Shown here piece after piece: positions 1 to 7,484 of a stretch of DNA of 64,000 bases. Position numbers and translations under genes: made by a program. The notes under the pieces were generated by a model. That model did no database searches and was not told the DNA's origin. It saw only the letters and a program-made list of their open reading frames with translations. This stretch comes from Hominilimicola fabiformis (GTDB lineage Bacteria; Bacillota; Clostridia; UBA1381), in NCBI RefSeq assembly GCF_020687385.1, contig NZ_JAJEQM010000018.1, positions 1 through 64,000 of the forward strand, written 5' to 3'. Each line of letters opens with the position of its first letter. Positions within the stretch are counted from its first letter, which is position 1.

Positions 1-1
1 T

Positions 2-46
2 AAAAAAATTCCTCCTATGATTTATTTATATTCTATCATAGAAGGA
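2..46 (-). terminator. Intrinsic terminator of the 68-1270 gene
   Basis: On the minus strand a stem pairs positions 35-46 with 10-21 and is followed by a run of seven T (plus-strand A at 2-8). It lies 22 bases past the stop codon of the exported-protein gene. Confidence 0.8.
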
Positions 47-67
47 TTATTTTTTACAGACTTTTTC

Positions 68-1270
68 TCACACTCTCGGCGCACCTATCAAGCCTATGTC
101 ACAAGCAATCGCACCTGATGAATGATTACTGTTAGAGGACATATAGATATATGCGTTTGTAGGTGTATCGCTGTCAAATTTCAATTTTGCCTGAGAAAGC
201 AGAACTTTTGAGGACATTGACTTGTAGCCGTCATAGCTTATTGACTTTTTATAAACATATGCGCCTGTATTACCCTCTAACGCCCACACTTCCGGCGCTC
301 TTATCGCTGATGAATAAGAATGAGAATACGGCTGAGGCTCGCTTCTGCCGCTTGTATTGCTGCCGTAAACGCCGTCTGCTCTTACGGAATGGGAATATAA
401 AGCATAAGAAGTCCAATCCTTAACCTCTGCGGCTGTTGTTGCCGTTCCGTAGAAATTGCCGAATTGAAACAAATAAAATTTACTTGTATTGTATGGCTCG
501 TACTTAAATACCACCGTTCCGTCATTAGACTGCGCCACATACCAATTTGTTTTTCTGTTCTTTGACAGGTATTGAATAGCATAGAACGGTTCATTTGCTG
601 TCAAATTATCCTGTTTTATACCGTTAGCGTTATAAACATAAAACTTTGTTGATGATGTGGTTGTCGATTGGCGGCTGCCTGCGTCCGTGTACGGAACAGG
701 ATTATATTCTGCGCCCTGACTGTCCGCTAAGACAATATCCATAGGAGGCTCAACATTTTTGTTGTATTCCTGTTTTGCGTCATTCACTGTTTCAGGAATA
801 TTATCGTCAACAATAATTGAACCCGAACGGCTAAGGCTGTTCTTCATAACTCTGTCGCGCTGAATTTCAGATTGAAAAGTAGGTATGCCTGTTTCTGAAA
901 AATCAATCTGCAATGCCGAATATTCGTCTTTGGTTTTGTTATGGAACAGTAAAACAACAAGGTTTCCATTTTCATAGTCAACATTATTAAAAGTCATTGT
1001 CAAAACATTGTTATTATCAAATGACATATCGGCATTGTCAAAATTGACAATGCTGAATTCGTCGTTGTCGTTCCACTCCGAATTGATTTCTGACGCTGCT
1101 ATTTCCGTTTTCCACGCATTGCTTGACGGAATGGCAATACTGAGTGGCGTATTGTCATTTAGATAGTCTAATGGTTCATATATTCCATTACGCTGTTCAG
1201 CAAGAACTATGGTAGAGTTTAACAATATAAATATCAATGAATAAATAATAAGTATTTTTGTTGCTTTCAT
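68..1270 (-). CDS. Exported protein of unknown function (400 aa)
   Basis: I do not recognise the family. The product starts MKATKILIIYSLIFILLNST and has a Sec signal peptide ending near VLAEQ, so it is exported. The mature part is rich in Asn, Ser, Tyr and Thr, with no Cys cluster or catalytic motif I can name. The ATG at 1270 is preferred over an in-frame ATG at 1309, which has no ribosome binding site; AAAGGA lies upstream of 1270 but is somewhat far, and a TTG at 1279 is a possible alternative. The gene is the last of the minus-strand series that follows the agr locus, and a terminator hairpin separates it from the 1365-1901 gene. It may be an agr-controlled surface or secreted factor, which is inference from position only. 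Confidence 0.7.
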   Translation of the reverse strand: MKATKILIIYSLIFILLNSTIVLAEQRNGIYEPLDYLNDNTPLSIAIPSSNAWKTEIAASEINSEWNDNDEFSIVNFDNADMSFDNNNVLTMTFNNVDYENGNLVVLLFHNKTKDEYSALQIDFSETGIPTFQSEIQRDRVMKNSLSRSGSIIVDDNIPETVNDAKQEYNKNVEPPMDIVLADSQGAEYNPVPYTDAGSRQSTTTSSTKFYVYNANGIKQDNLTANEPFYAIQYLSKNRKTNWYVAQSNDGTVVFKYEPYNTSKFYLFQFGNFYGTATTAAEVKDWTSYALYSHSVRADGVYGSNTSGRSEPQPYSHSYSSAIRAPEVWALEGNTGAYVYKKSISYDGYKSMSSKVLLSQAKLKFDSDTPTNAYIYMSSNSNHSSGAIACDIGLIGAPRV

Positions 1271-1318
1271 CAAAATCAAATAATCCTTTCTATAAAATTT
1301 AGAGAACATATATTTAAT

Positions 1319-1353
1319 TAAAATGGAGTATGCTCTTTACAAGCATACTCCAT
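1319..1353 (-). terminator. Terminator between two exported-protein genes
   Basis: An 11-bp perfect stem (ATGGAGTATGC with its complement) and a short loop are followed on the minus strand by TTTTAATT. It sits 12 bases after the stop of the 1365-1901 gene, so the downstream 68-1270 gene relies on read-through or its own promoter. Confidence 0.75.
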
Positions 1354-1364
1354 AAACTGTTGTA

Positions 1365-1901
1365 TTATTTTGAAATAGTATATGCGTAATATGAGGCATT
1401 ACCTGCGGTGTAGTATGTGCTTACTCTAAAGTAATAATCCCCGTCACTTCCTGTACCATCAAGTGTACCCTCGCTGCTCTTAGGGACATCTTCAGCTACT
1501 GCCAAGCAAACATTTTTTGAATTGTATAATGCTACATTGTATTTAGGACCGCCTTCCCATATTGAAAGTCCAAATTTTACAATGCTATTGCCGTCAGCAG
1601 AGAAAGAGTTTGTCTTATTTCCTACTCCTGTTTGGATATTAGGAATATAAACTCTTCCGCTCGCATTAGCTAATGCGATTTCCGGCTCTTCTTTTTCTGC
1701 AAAATCAAGCGATATATTAGGGTCATAAATCGTGATTTTTATTCCGTCTTCGGTACGATAGGTTACTGGGTTATCCGCTGATGCAGCTTTTGTGTCCACT
1801 TCAGAACGCATAGGAATGTTTGCCGCAAATGCCGAAATGCTCATAGCCGATACTGCCATAATAGCAGCCAAACCCATTGTAATAATCTTTCTCAATTTCA
1901 T
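1365..1901 (-). CDS. Small exported protein of unknown function (178 aa)
   Basis: The protein opens with a classical signal peptide, MKLRKIITMGLAAIMAVSAM, ending near ISAFA; the mature chain is about 150 residues, Gly/Ser/Asn-rich and without cysteines until one near residue 130. No family is recognised. The start at 1901 has an AAAGGA-type ribosome binding site. It is the first coding sequence downstream of the second agr-type promoter (2443-2510), at the end of a leader of about 530 nt. Agr control is therefore plausible but not shown. Its signal peptide resembles that of the relaxase-linked exported protein at 7485. Confidence 0.75.
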   Translation of the reverse strand: MKLRKIITMGLAAIMAVSAMSISAFAANIPMRSEVDTKAASADNPVTYRTEDGIKITIYDPNISLDFAEKEEPEIALANASGRVYIPNIQTGVGNKTNSFSADGNSIVKFGLSIWEGGPKYNVALYNSKNVCLAVAEDVPKSSEGTLDGTGSDGDYYFRVSTYYTAGNASYYAYTISK

Positions 1902-1969
1902 AATAAATCGTCCTTTCTTGTCATAACGCCAATTCGCCTGCTTTCATAAAACAAGCTCTTATACATCAC

Positions 1970-1998
1970 TTGACAAATCAAAGGAATTTGTATATACT
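1970..1998 (+). promoter_or_regulatory. Sigma70 promoter reading against the agr P3-like leader
   Basis: On the plus strand a consensus TTGACA (1970-1975) is separated by exactly 17 bp from TATACT (1993-1998). There is no coding sequence for it to serve on this strand. It faces the minus-strand leader upstream of the 1365-1901 gene, so it would produce an antisense RNA starting near 2005. Confidence 0.6.
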
Positions 1999-2004
1999 GA
2001 GGTA

Positions 2005-2078
2005 ATAAGAGAGGTACTCTATTTATCTTTAATCAGGCTTGCGTGCGTAGATTTAAGATTGAGGGTATCTCTTGTTTT
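2005..2078 (+). ncRNA. Candidate short structured antisense RNA
   Basis: Directly after the plus-strand promoter, positions 2007-2019 pair imperfectly with 2061-2073 (11 of 13 pairs counting G-U). An inner stem pairs ATCTTTAATC with GATTTAAGAT (9 of 10), leaving a GC-containing loop. The hairpin is followed by GTTTTA. The whole would be a transcript of about 70 nt, complementary to the leader of the agr P3-like transcript. This is a prediction from promoter and fold only. Confidence 0.4.
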
Positions 2079-2442
2079 ATGTCTAACATAAAATCAGCAT
2101 TATATTTGTTTTTTTGTTTTTGAAACTTTGCATTATCCATACAGAAAATCCATAAGACCGTCCTATGCCGATACGCGTATCATTTTGCCGGCTTGATATA
2201 TGCTTTTCTGCAACATCAAAATATCGGGTTTGCCCCTATGTGATAAGCTCACTAAACTAACATTGAGAAATAGCATTTATCGCGCATATTCAGATTTTAC
2301 AAACTGTCCGTATCAGACAATGCACCGTTTCGTATGTACTCAATCCCTGTTTATAAATCATAAACAATTTACCATATATCCCATAGGTATATTGTGATTG
2401 GTTGTGAGGGGATATATAATAAGCTGTTTTGCTTATATCTGC

Positions 2443-2510
2443 ATTATACGGCAGGAAAATTTTGATGTCAATAGCTTTTGCCTAAGCGGTCGTATATTTG
2501 CCCCAGCGGT
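2443..2510 (-). promoter_or_regulatory. Agr P3-like promoter with twin response-regulator boxes
   Basis: On the minus strand TTGACA (2466-2471) and TATAAT (2443-2448) are 17 bp apart, a perfect sigma70 promoter. Just upstream, two boxes, GCCTAAGCGGT (2480-2490) and GCCCCAGCGGT (2500-2510) as read on the plus strand, repeat with a 20-bp period. The same arrangement precedes agrD. LytTR regulators such as AgrA bind direct repeats about two helical turns apart upstream of the -35 box, so this is very likely an AgrA site. The transcript starts near 2436. The region 1902-2442 contains no convincing gene, so it is a long leader or a regulatory RNA. Confidence 0.75.
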
Positions 2511-2521
2511 TAAAATTTGAC

Positions 2522-2557
2522 AAAAAATTACCCTTATCCTTTTTTGGATAAGGGTAA
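2522..2557 (-). terminator. Terminator of the agr operon
   Basis: A 12-bp perfect stem (2528-2539 with 2546-2557) with an A6 loop on the minus strand is followed by T6. It lies directly after the agrB stop codon and just before the second response-regulator site. Confidence 0.9.
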
Positions 2558-2560
2558 TTC

Positions 2561-3145
2561 TTAATTGTGTTTTCGTACAGTTAAATACATTTTACCGGCT
2601 ATAACAAACACAGCAACACTTATAATACTAAGCGATATGATTTTAGATAATATAAGCTGACGAAAGACTATGGCTGTTACACTCCAGCATACCGCACTTA
2701 TGATTATTAAAATTCTCGCCGTTATTCCGAATATCCGCTGTTCTTTTTCGTCAAGCGGCTTGTTCGCCGCTTCAACAGGTGAAAGAATAGAAAGTATTAT
2801 CAGCGCTGTTAAGGTAAGCAAGCCCCATACGGTCATACTGTACGGAACATACCTTACAACTGCCAATACAACCGGACACATAATGCAAGATGATAAATAA
2901 CATTTCAGCGATGTTGAGAAATGATACCCTCCGCAATATTTACGCAAGATTTTATATACGAGCCAGAATAAAATACATTCCCATATCATACCCATAGCAA
3001 GTCCTATAATTATCATAGTAATATCTGTAATCAATATATTTAAGATAATTTCAAGGGCATATACATATTCGTCATATTGTTCCTGTTTTATGTAGTTATT
3101 GAGGATTGCATACATAATTGCTTTCTCTGAAATTTTATGTATCAT
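2561..3145 (-). CDS. agrB: AgrB-like cyclic autoinducer peptide protease
   Basis: This membrane cysteine protease would cut the AgrD precursor and make the thiolactone ring of the signal peptide. The 194-residue protein has the AgrB hallmark RKYCGGYHFSTSLKC, with catalytic His75 and Cys82 spaced as in the family, and several hydrophobic segments (about 33-65, 85-120, 140-185). The length matches known AgrB proteins. The ATG at 3145 lies three bases after the agrD stop codon, so the two are probably translationally coupled. A strong terminator follows. The four agr genes here are ordered A-C-D-B, unlike the B-D-C-A order of Staphylococcus. Confidence 0.93.
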   Translation of the reverse strand: MIHKISEKAIMYAILNNYIKQEQYDEYVYALEIILNILITDITMIIIGLAMGMIWECILFWLVYKILRKYCGGYHFSTSLKCYLSSCIMCPVVLAVVRYVPYSMTVWGLLTLTALIILSILSPVEAANKPLDEKEQRIFGITARILIIISAVCWSVTAIVFRQLILSKIISLSIISVAVFVIAGKMYLTVRKHN

Positions 3146-3148
3146 AGC

Positions 3149-3319
3149 TTAAAACTTTCTGTACTTTTTTATGCTGTTCGGCGGCGTCGGCTGACCGTTT
3201 ACAATACAGCAGGTTGAGTTTGTGTGAAAAAGAAGAAATGCAGGTACAATAACAGGCAATGCCTTGATTGCAAATGACGCTCCTTTTTGACACAACTTTT
3301 TTACTCTACTTAATAGCAT
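3149..3319 (-). CDS. agrD: AgrD-like cyclic peptide precursor (56 aa)
   Basis: This short gene encodes a precursor with an amphipathic N-terminal leader (MLLSRVKKLCQKGASFAIKA), a hydrophobic stretch, and a core around TNSTCCIVNGQPTPP (residues 33-47). This is followed by a basic tail. A Cys followed a few residues later by Gln-Pro and a Pro-rich basic tail is the pattern of clostridial cyclic lactone autoinducer peptides. The ring would close through Cys37 or Cys38, and which is used cannot be told. AGGAGG is well placed before the ATG at 3319. The gene lies between its own promoter (3351-3379) and agrB. It can be overlooked because of its length. Confidence 0.87.
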   Translation of the reverse strand: MLLSRVKKLCQKGASFAIKALPVIVPAFLLFHTNSTCCIVNGQPTPPNSIKKYRKF

Positions 3320-3350
3320 AGTAAATTCCTCCTTCTCTTTTGATGAAATT

Positions 3351-3418
3351 ATTTTAGCAAATAATGTTATTTAAGTCAACCCAAATTGCCTAAGCGGTCG
3401 TATATTTGCCTAAGCGGT
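3351..3418 (-). promoter_or_regulatory. Agr P2-like promoter with twin response-regulator boxes
   Basis: On the minus strand TTGACT (3374-3379) and TAAAAT (3351-3356) are 17 bp apart. Two identical boxes GCCTAAGCGGT (plus-strand reading) lie upstream at 3388-3398 and 3408-3418, again with a 20-bp period. The distal box overlaps the end of agrC and encodes its last residues and stop codon. This is the expected autoregulatory site for the LytTR response regulator, driving agrD-agrB. Confidence 0.8.
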
Positions 3419-4684
3419 TAAATTTTGTATTATTATCGTTGTGGAAAATATCTTTTGTTCTTTGTTATATTTCCAATCCAAAGAACCATTATAAGCTGAT
3501 AATGCTCTGCTGATACTGTTCATTCCTATACCGTGCAGCTTCGCATTATCCTTGTGAGTTTTTAGTCTGCCGTTTATTACAATAGGCTCTATATCTGATG
3601 TATTTTCTATCTTTATAACTATAAAATTTTGATTTTCAGTATGTATATTCAAATAAATTTTTTTCTCTGATGAATGGGCGCAGCTTTCCATAGCATTATT
3701 TATTAAATTAGAAAATATAGTTACAATATCCATATCGTTAAAAAACGACAGCTCGGCTCGTATGGGATCTATCAAAAATTGTATATTTTGATTTTCACAT
3801 TCTTCTTTCTTCTTAGATAAAAGCACATTTAAGATTTTATTATCTGAATATTCAATAAATTTAGGCTGAGAAAATTTGCCGCAAATAGATTTTATATATT
3901 CCTGAGCGGTTTCATTATCAGCTCCGATTAAAGAGCTTAAAGCACCTATATGTTCTTTGAAATCGTGATTAAGTATTGAGGCTTGCTGATTATTTTCTTT
4001 TAACATCATATATTCGTCATAATCAAATTTTTCTTTTAATTGCTGAGCTTCCAACTCTGCTTTCTCTGTTTCCATTATCATCAATTTTTGATTTATTGCA
4101 AAAATAATAATATTCATTATTATTAGTATGAAGCACACCAATGACAATAAGTGTGATGTTGTATTGACTTTCATCACAAGCATAATTATAATAACAGTCA
4201 AAATAGGAATAGATAAAAGTCCAAGAGAGGTAGCTTGTACATTTTTCTGTTTTTTGCAGAATACGCGGCTTATTATCATTATTCCAATTAAATATAAGAG
4301 TTTGCTTGCAAATGTCAATATAAGCGACTGTGAAGATGTCATTGCTATGGTATTGTCAGGTATAATTCTAATATATGGAATAAATATAACTAAAAATTCA
4401 CACGCCGAAGTTATAGCCGCGAGTAAAATACTTTGAAACAATGCGCTTTTCCAGCTAATGCGATAACATACGCCAAAAATAACAAGGTGTATTACAACAA
4501 AAGTTAAAGTATTTACAACTATCTTTCCGCGTGCACATATAAACAAATCAGCAATATAAACTAATGCAATTATTGCATAACAAAGATACTTATTTCTTTT
4601 TCTGTAAAATAAAGTGTCAGCATAATAAATAAAAATTATATATTCAAATATTATTGCTAATACCATTCCTAAATCAATCCGCAT
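3410..4684 (-). CDS. agrC: AgrC-like sensor histidine kinase
   Basis: This membrane sensor would detect the AgrD-derived peptide and phosphorylate the AgrA-like regulator. The first 200 residues form about six membrane segments. A linker helix leads to the phospho-acceptor His240 in NHDFKEHIG, then the N box NLINNAMES and a G box LHGIGMNSIS, as in GHKL kinases of the AgrC type. The ATG at 4684 overlaps the agrA stop as TAATG and has GGAG before it. An in-frame ATG at 4702 lacks a binding site. The 3' end overlaps the distal response-regulator box of the agrD promoter. Confidence 0.92.
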   Translation of the reverse strand: MRIDLGMVLAIIFEYIIFIYYADTLFYRKRNKYLCYAIIALVYIADLFICARGKIVVNTLTFVVIHLVIFGVCYRISWKSALFQSILLAAITSACEFLVIFIPYIRIIPDNTIAMTSSQSLILTFASKLLYLIGIMIISRVFCKKQKNVQATSLGLLSIPILTVIIIMLVMKVNTTSHLLSLVCFILIIMNIIIFAINQKLMIMETEKAELEAQQLKEKFDYDEYMMLKENNQQASILNHDFKEHIGALSSLIGADNETAQEYIKSICGKFSQPKFIEYSDNKILNVLLSKKKEECENQNIQFLIDPIRAELSFFNDMDIVTIFSNLINNAMESCAHSSEKKIYLNIHTENQNFIVIKIENTSDIEPIVINGRLKTHKDNAKLHGIGMNSISRALSAYNGSLDWKYNKEQKIFSTTIIIQNLTA

Positions 4685-5400
4685 TATTTTTCTCCAATCC
4701 ATTTAGCAAAGTTTTTTTGAAAATCCTCTTGCTTACGCCGCGACAAATATATTTCATATTCTGTCTCCCTATATCCGCAATAGATTTTATCTTTGCCATA
4801 TCTTTTTATATAACTGAAATTTATACAATATCCCCTAAAAGGCTCAAAAAAATTTGTGTAATCTTTTACTTGTTCAAAAACCGTCTGATACGGAATACTT
4901 ACAATAATTTCACCTTTGGTCGTTATAATATGTGTTTTCTTGTTTTGAACATATATGTAAATAATATTACTGATAAATATTTGTATGTTTTCCGAATTTA
5001 CCATTACATTGATGAATTGATTATTTTTGTATAGCTCCTGTATAGCTGAGTCAATTCCATAGACCAAGCGGCGCCTGTCTATTGGTTTTGTCCAAAATCT
5101 GAACGGTCGCACATTAGACGCATTATCAAAATATGCTTCGTAATTGGTTACAAAAAAGAATAAACAGCTTTTATTTGTTATACTTATTTTTTCAGCTAAA
5201 CTAATACCGTCCATTTCAGCCATTTCAATGTCTAAAAATATAATATCATAGACAGTGTCGGACTGTAACAACTTTTGCGGTGAACTAAAAATGTCGATTG
5301 AGTGTTTTATTTTCTTTTCATTTAAAACATCTTTTATAAGCCTTAACTCATTATTTAAGGCTATTTTATCATCATCACATAAAGCTATACACAGTGTCAT
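4684..5400 (-). CDS. agrA: AgrA-like LytTR response regulator
   Basis: This is the cytoplasmic transcription factor of the quorum system, 238 residues. The receiver domain shows the acidic pocket (Asp9-Asp11) and the phospho-acceptor Asp57 in FLDIEMAEMDG. The C-terminal half (about 130-235) has the LytTR features, including a strand with YIYVQNKKTHIITTKGE and PFRGYCINFSYIKRY. It would bind the paired direct repeats at 3388-3418 and 2480-2510. It is the first gene of the locus, expressed from a consensus promoter at 5492-5520, and is coupled to agrC by overlap. Confidence 0.92.
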   Translation of the reverse strand: MTLCIALCDDDKIALNNELRLIKDVLNEKKIKHSIDIFSSPQKLLQSDTVYDIIFLDIEMAEMDGISLAEKISITNKSCLFFFVTNYEAYFDNASNVRPFRFWTKPIDRRRLVYGIDSAIQELYKNNQFINVMVNSENIQIFISNIIYIYVQNKKTHIITTKGEIIVSIPYQTVFEQVKDYTNFFEPFRGYCINFSYIKRYGKDKIYCGYRETEYEIYLSRRKQEDFQKNFAKWIGEK

Positions 5401-5491
5401 TATTTCATCTCACTTTCAATGTAAATTAAAAATATTTTTCAGTAAATTCGTAATATCTTTATGTATATTACAACACAATCACAATAAATAA

Positions 5492-5520
5492 ATTTTATTA
5501 TAAAAGCTATAAATTGTCAA
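5492..5520 (-). promoter_or_regulatory. Sigma70 promoter of agrA-agrC
   Basis: On the minus strand TTGACA (5515-5520), a 17-bp spacer and TAAAAT (5492-5497) lie about 90 bases before the agrA start. No direct-repeat box is seen here, which suggests constitutive expression of sensor and regulator. Confidence 0.75.
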
Positions 5521-5574
5521 GATTTTTACACTGTTTTGCTATATTTTCATTAAAGATGTGCAGAAAAACTTATT

Positions 5575-5715
5575 TTTATTTGTTACCCATATATAAGGGG
5601 TTTTTGCTACCAGCAAGCAAAGCCGCCGGGTACCCGAACGGCGATTTTTTGTTTGTCTATGCCTTGCAAAAGTCACAAAAAATATTTTGGGAACAAATCC
5701 CAAACCCAGATAAAA
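5575..5715 (+). other. Putative oriT of the ICE
   Basis: The gap between agrA and mobC holds closely spaced inverted repeats: TTGCT/AGCAA around 5604-5617 and a longer one at 5622-5643 centred on CGGGTACCCG with flanking GCCG/CGGC. An AT-rich stretch with AAAAATATTTT follows, immediately before mobC and the relaxase gene. Transfer origins of MOBP-type elements commonly lie directly upstream of mobC, and a similar A/T-rich tract lies before mobC of the inserted IME. The nick site cannot be assigned by eye. Confidence 0.45.
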
Positions 5716-5730
5716 AACGGAGGTAAATAT

Positions 5731-6060
5731 ATGGAAAAGCGAAAAAGAAATATTCAAATCAAATTCAGAGTAACAGAAGAAGAAAAACAGTTAATTGAGC
5801 AGAAAATGGCGCAGCTACCGACACGACAGATAGGCGCGTATTTACGGAAAATGGCGATTGACGGTTTAATTATTTATACTGACACAACCAACATTAAGGA
5901 AATGAACAAGGAATTACATTCTATCGGCGTTAATATAAATCAAATTGCAAAGCGCGTAAATGAAACTGGCTCCATTTATGAGGAAGATATAAAGGAAATT
6001 CAAGAAAGGTTAAATAAAATATGGCAATTACAACGAACCATACTATTGACACTACCCTAA
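5731..6060 (+). CDS. mobC: MobC-type relaxosome accessory protein
   Basis: The protein (109 aa) is a basic DNA-binding accessory protein of the relaxosome: N-terminal KRKRNIQIKFRVTEEE resembles ribbon-helix-helix starts, and the C-terminal half contains the MobC signature GVNINQIAKRVNETG. It would bind oriT and help the relaxase to nick. The start at 5731 is supported by CGGAGG; a longer reading from 5653 lacks a site. The last 40 bases overlap the relaxase gene in another frame, so the two are coupled. Confidence 0.9.
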   Translation: MEKRKRNIQIKFRVTEEEKQLIEQKMAQLPTRQIGAYLRKMAIDGLIIYTDTTNIKEMNKELHSIGVNINQIAKRVNETGSIYEEDIKEIQERLNKIWQLQRTILLTLP

Positions 6061-7361
6061 GAAAAGCCATTGACTATATTTTAAATCCCGATAAGACAGA
6101 CGCAAAGCTGCTTGTTCACGCATACGCCTGTACTCCTGAAATTGCAGATATTGAATTTGATTGCACAAGAGAACACGCATATAATAAGGGAGAACATCTC
6201 GCGCGTCATATCATACAGGCATTTTCGCCGGGTGAAACCACACCCGAACAGGCTCACGAAATCGGAAAGCGTTTCGCTGATGAACTGCTGGGCGGTAAAT
6301 TTGAATACATTTTGACAACGCATATTGACAAGGGACATATTCATAATCATATAATTTGTAATGACGTCAGTTTTGTTGATTACAAGCATATCCACATCAA
6401 TGAAAAGTGGTATAACCATTCACGCCGCATAAATGACAGACTATGCAAGGAATACGGATTATCCGTTGTCGAACCAAACGCTGAAAGGAAAAATAAAAAT
6501 ACCAAGTATGAGAATAAACCGACAAGCTGGAGGGCGAAACTGAAAACCGAGATTGACAAGATAATTCCGCAAGTAAAAGATTTTGAGGATTTTTTGCGTC
6601 TTATGGAATTACAGGGCTATGAGATAAAACGAGGTCAATATATATCTGTCCGCGCCAAAGGGCAGGAACGGTTTATACGTCTGAAAGCTCAAACGCTGGG
6701 CGAAAGATACAGTGTTGAGGGAATTACAAAACGGATTGAAAAATCGCGCAAACGCAAGCCGATTATTCGTGATAACCGTATCAGCCTTATTATTGATATT
6801 CAGAATTGCATTAAGGCGCAAGAAAGCAAGGGCTACGAGCATTGGGCTAAAATCAATAATCTTAAACAGGCTTCAAAGACGCTTAATTATTTGACCGAGC
6901 ATAATATAAACAGCTATTCGGAATTGGAAAGCCGTATTGATGAAACGTGCAAACAGTTTGACGATACCGCCGACAAGTTCAAATCAGTTGAACGGAATTT
7001 GAACGACATAAATATTTTACGAAAGCATATAAGCACATATAAGGCGCTCCGTCCTGTATATGATAAATATGTCAAGTCGAATAACAAGGCAAAGTTTGAA
7101 AAGGAACACCAACGGGAAATTATTTTATTTAAGGCTTCTCATAAATATTTATCGCAGGAGCAGACCGATAGAAAATTACCGACGCTTGAAAGCGTAAATG
7201 TTCAGCGTATGGAATTAGAGGAGCAGCGGCAGAAATTATATACCGATTACAGAAAAGCGAAAAAAGAGGTGTCCGAAATTGATATTGTAAAAGCTAATGT
7301 TGACGCTATGCTGCACACTCCGCAAAGGAGCGAACCGACAAGAGAAAATCAGATAGAATAG
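6021..7361 (+). CDS. Conjugative relaxase (MOBP type)
   Basis: This 446-residue relaxase would nick oriT and pilot the strand through the type IV secretion channel. The N-terminal domain has the three-histidine metal motif HIDKGHIHNHIICN around residues 102-115 and follows the Relaxase/Mobilization nuclease pattern; the first conserved tyrosine region is YILNP. The C-terminal 250 residues are charged and helical. The end of the protein resembles the tail of the relaxase of the inserted IME (PQRSEP). It overlaps mobC by 40 bases and precedes two small genes on the same strand. Confidence 0.93.
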   Translation: MAITTNHTIDTTLRKAIDYILNPDKTDAKLLVHAYACTPEIADIEFDCTREHAYNKGEHLARHIIQAFSPGETTPEQAHEIGKRFADELLGGKFEYILTTHIDKGHIHNHIICNDVSFVDYKHIHINEKWYNHSRRINDRLCKEYGLSVVEPNAERKNKNTKYENKPTSWRAKLKTEIDKIIPQVKDFEDFLRLMELQGYEIKRGQYISVRAKGQERFIRLKAQTLGERYSVEGITKRIEKSRKRKPIIRDNRISLIIDIQNCIKAQESKGYEHWAKINNLKQASKTLNYLTEHNINSYSELESRIDETCKQFDDTADKFKSVERNLNDINILRKHISTYKALRPVYDKYVKSNNKAKFEKEHQREIILFKASHKYLSQEQTDRKLPTLESVNVQRMELEEQRQKLYTDYRKAKKEVSEIDIVKANVDAMLHTPQRSEPTRENQIE

Positions 7362-7484
7362 TCATTCGGCGTTTTATACAGGCTGATGTTAAAACCTTGT
7401 GCGCTTTTCCGGCTGGGCGCGGCATATAGTAAGTGATATAATTAGTATAGAGAAAATATATTTTAATTTCAGGAGGTTTTCACT

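Noticed and set aside
2200-2397. Plus-strand 65-codon frame in the agr leader
   Set aside because: It has no ribosome binding site and atypical composition. It lies opposite the predicted regulatory leader.
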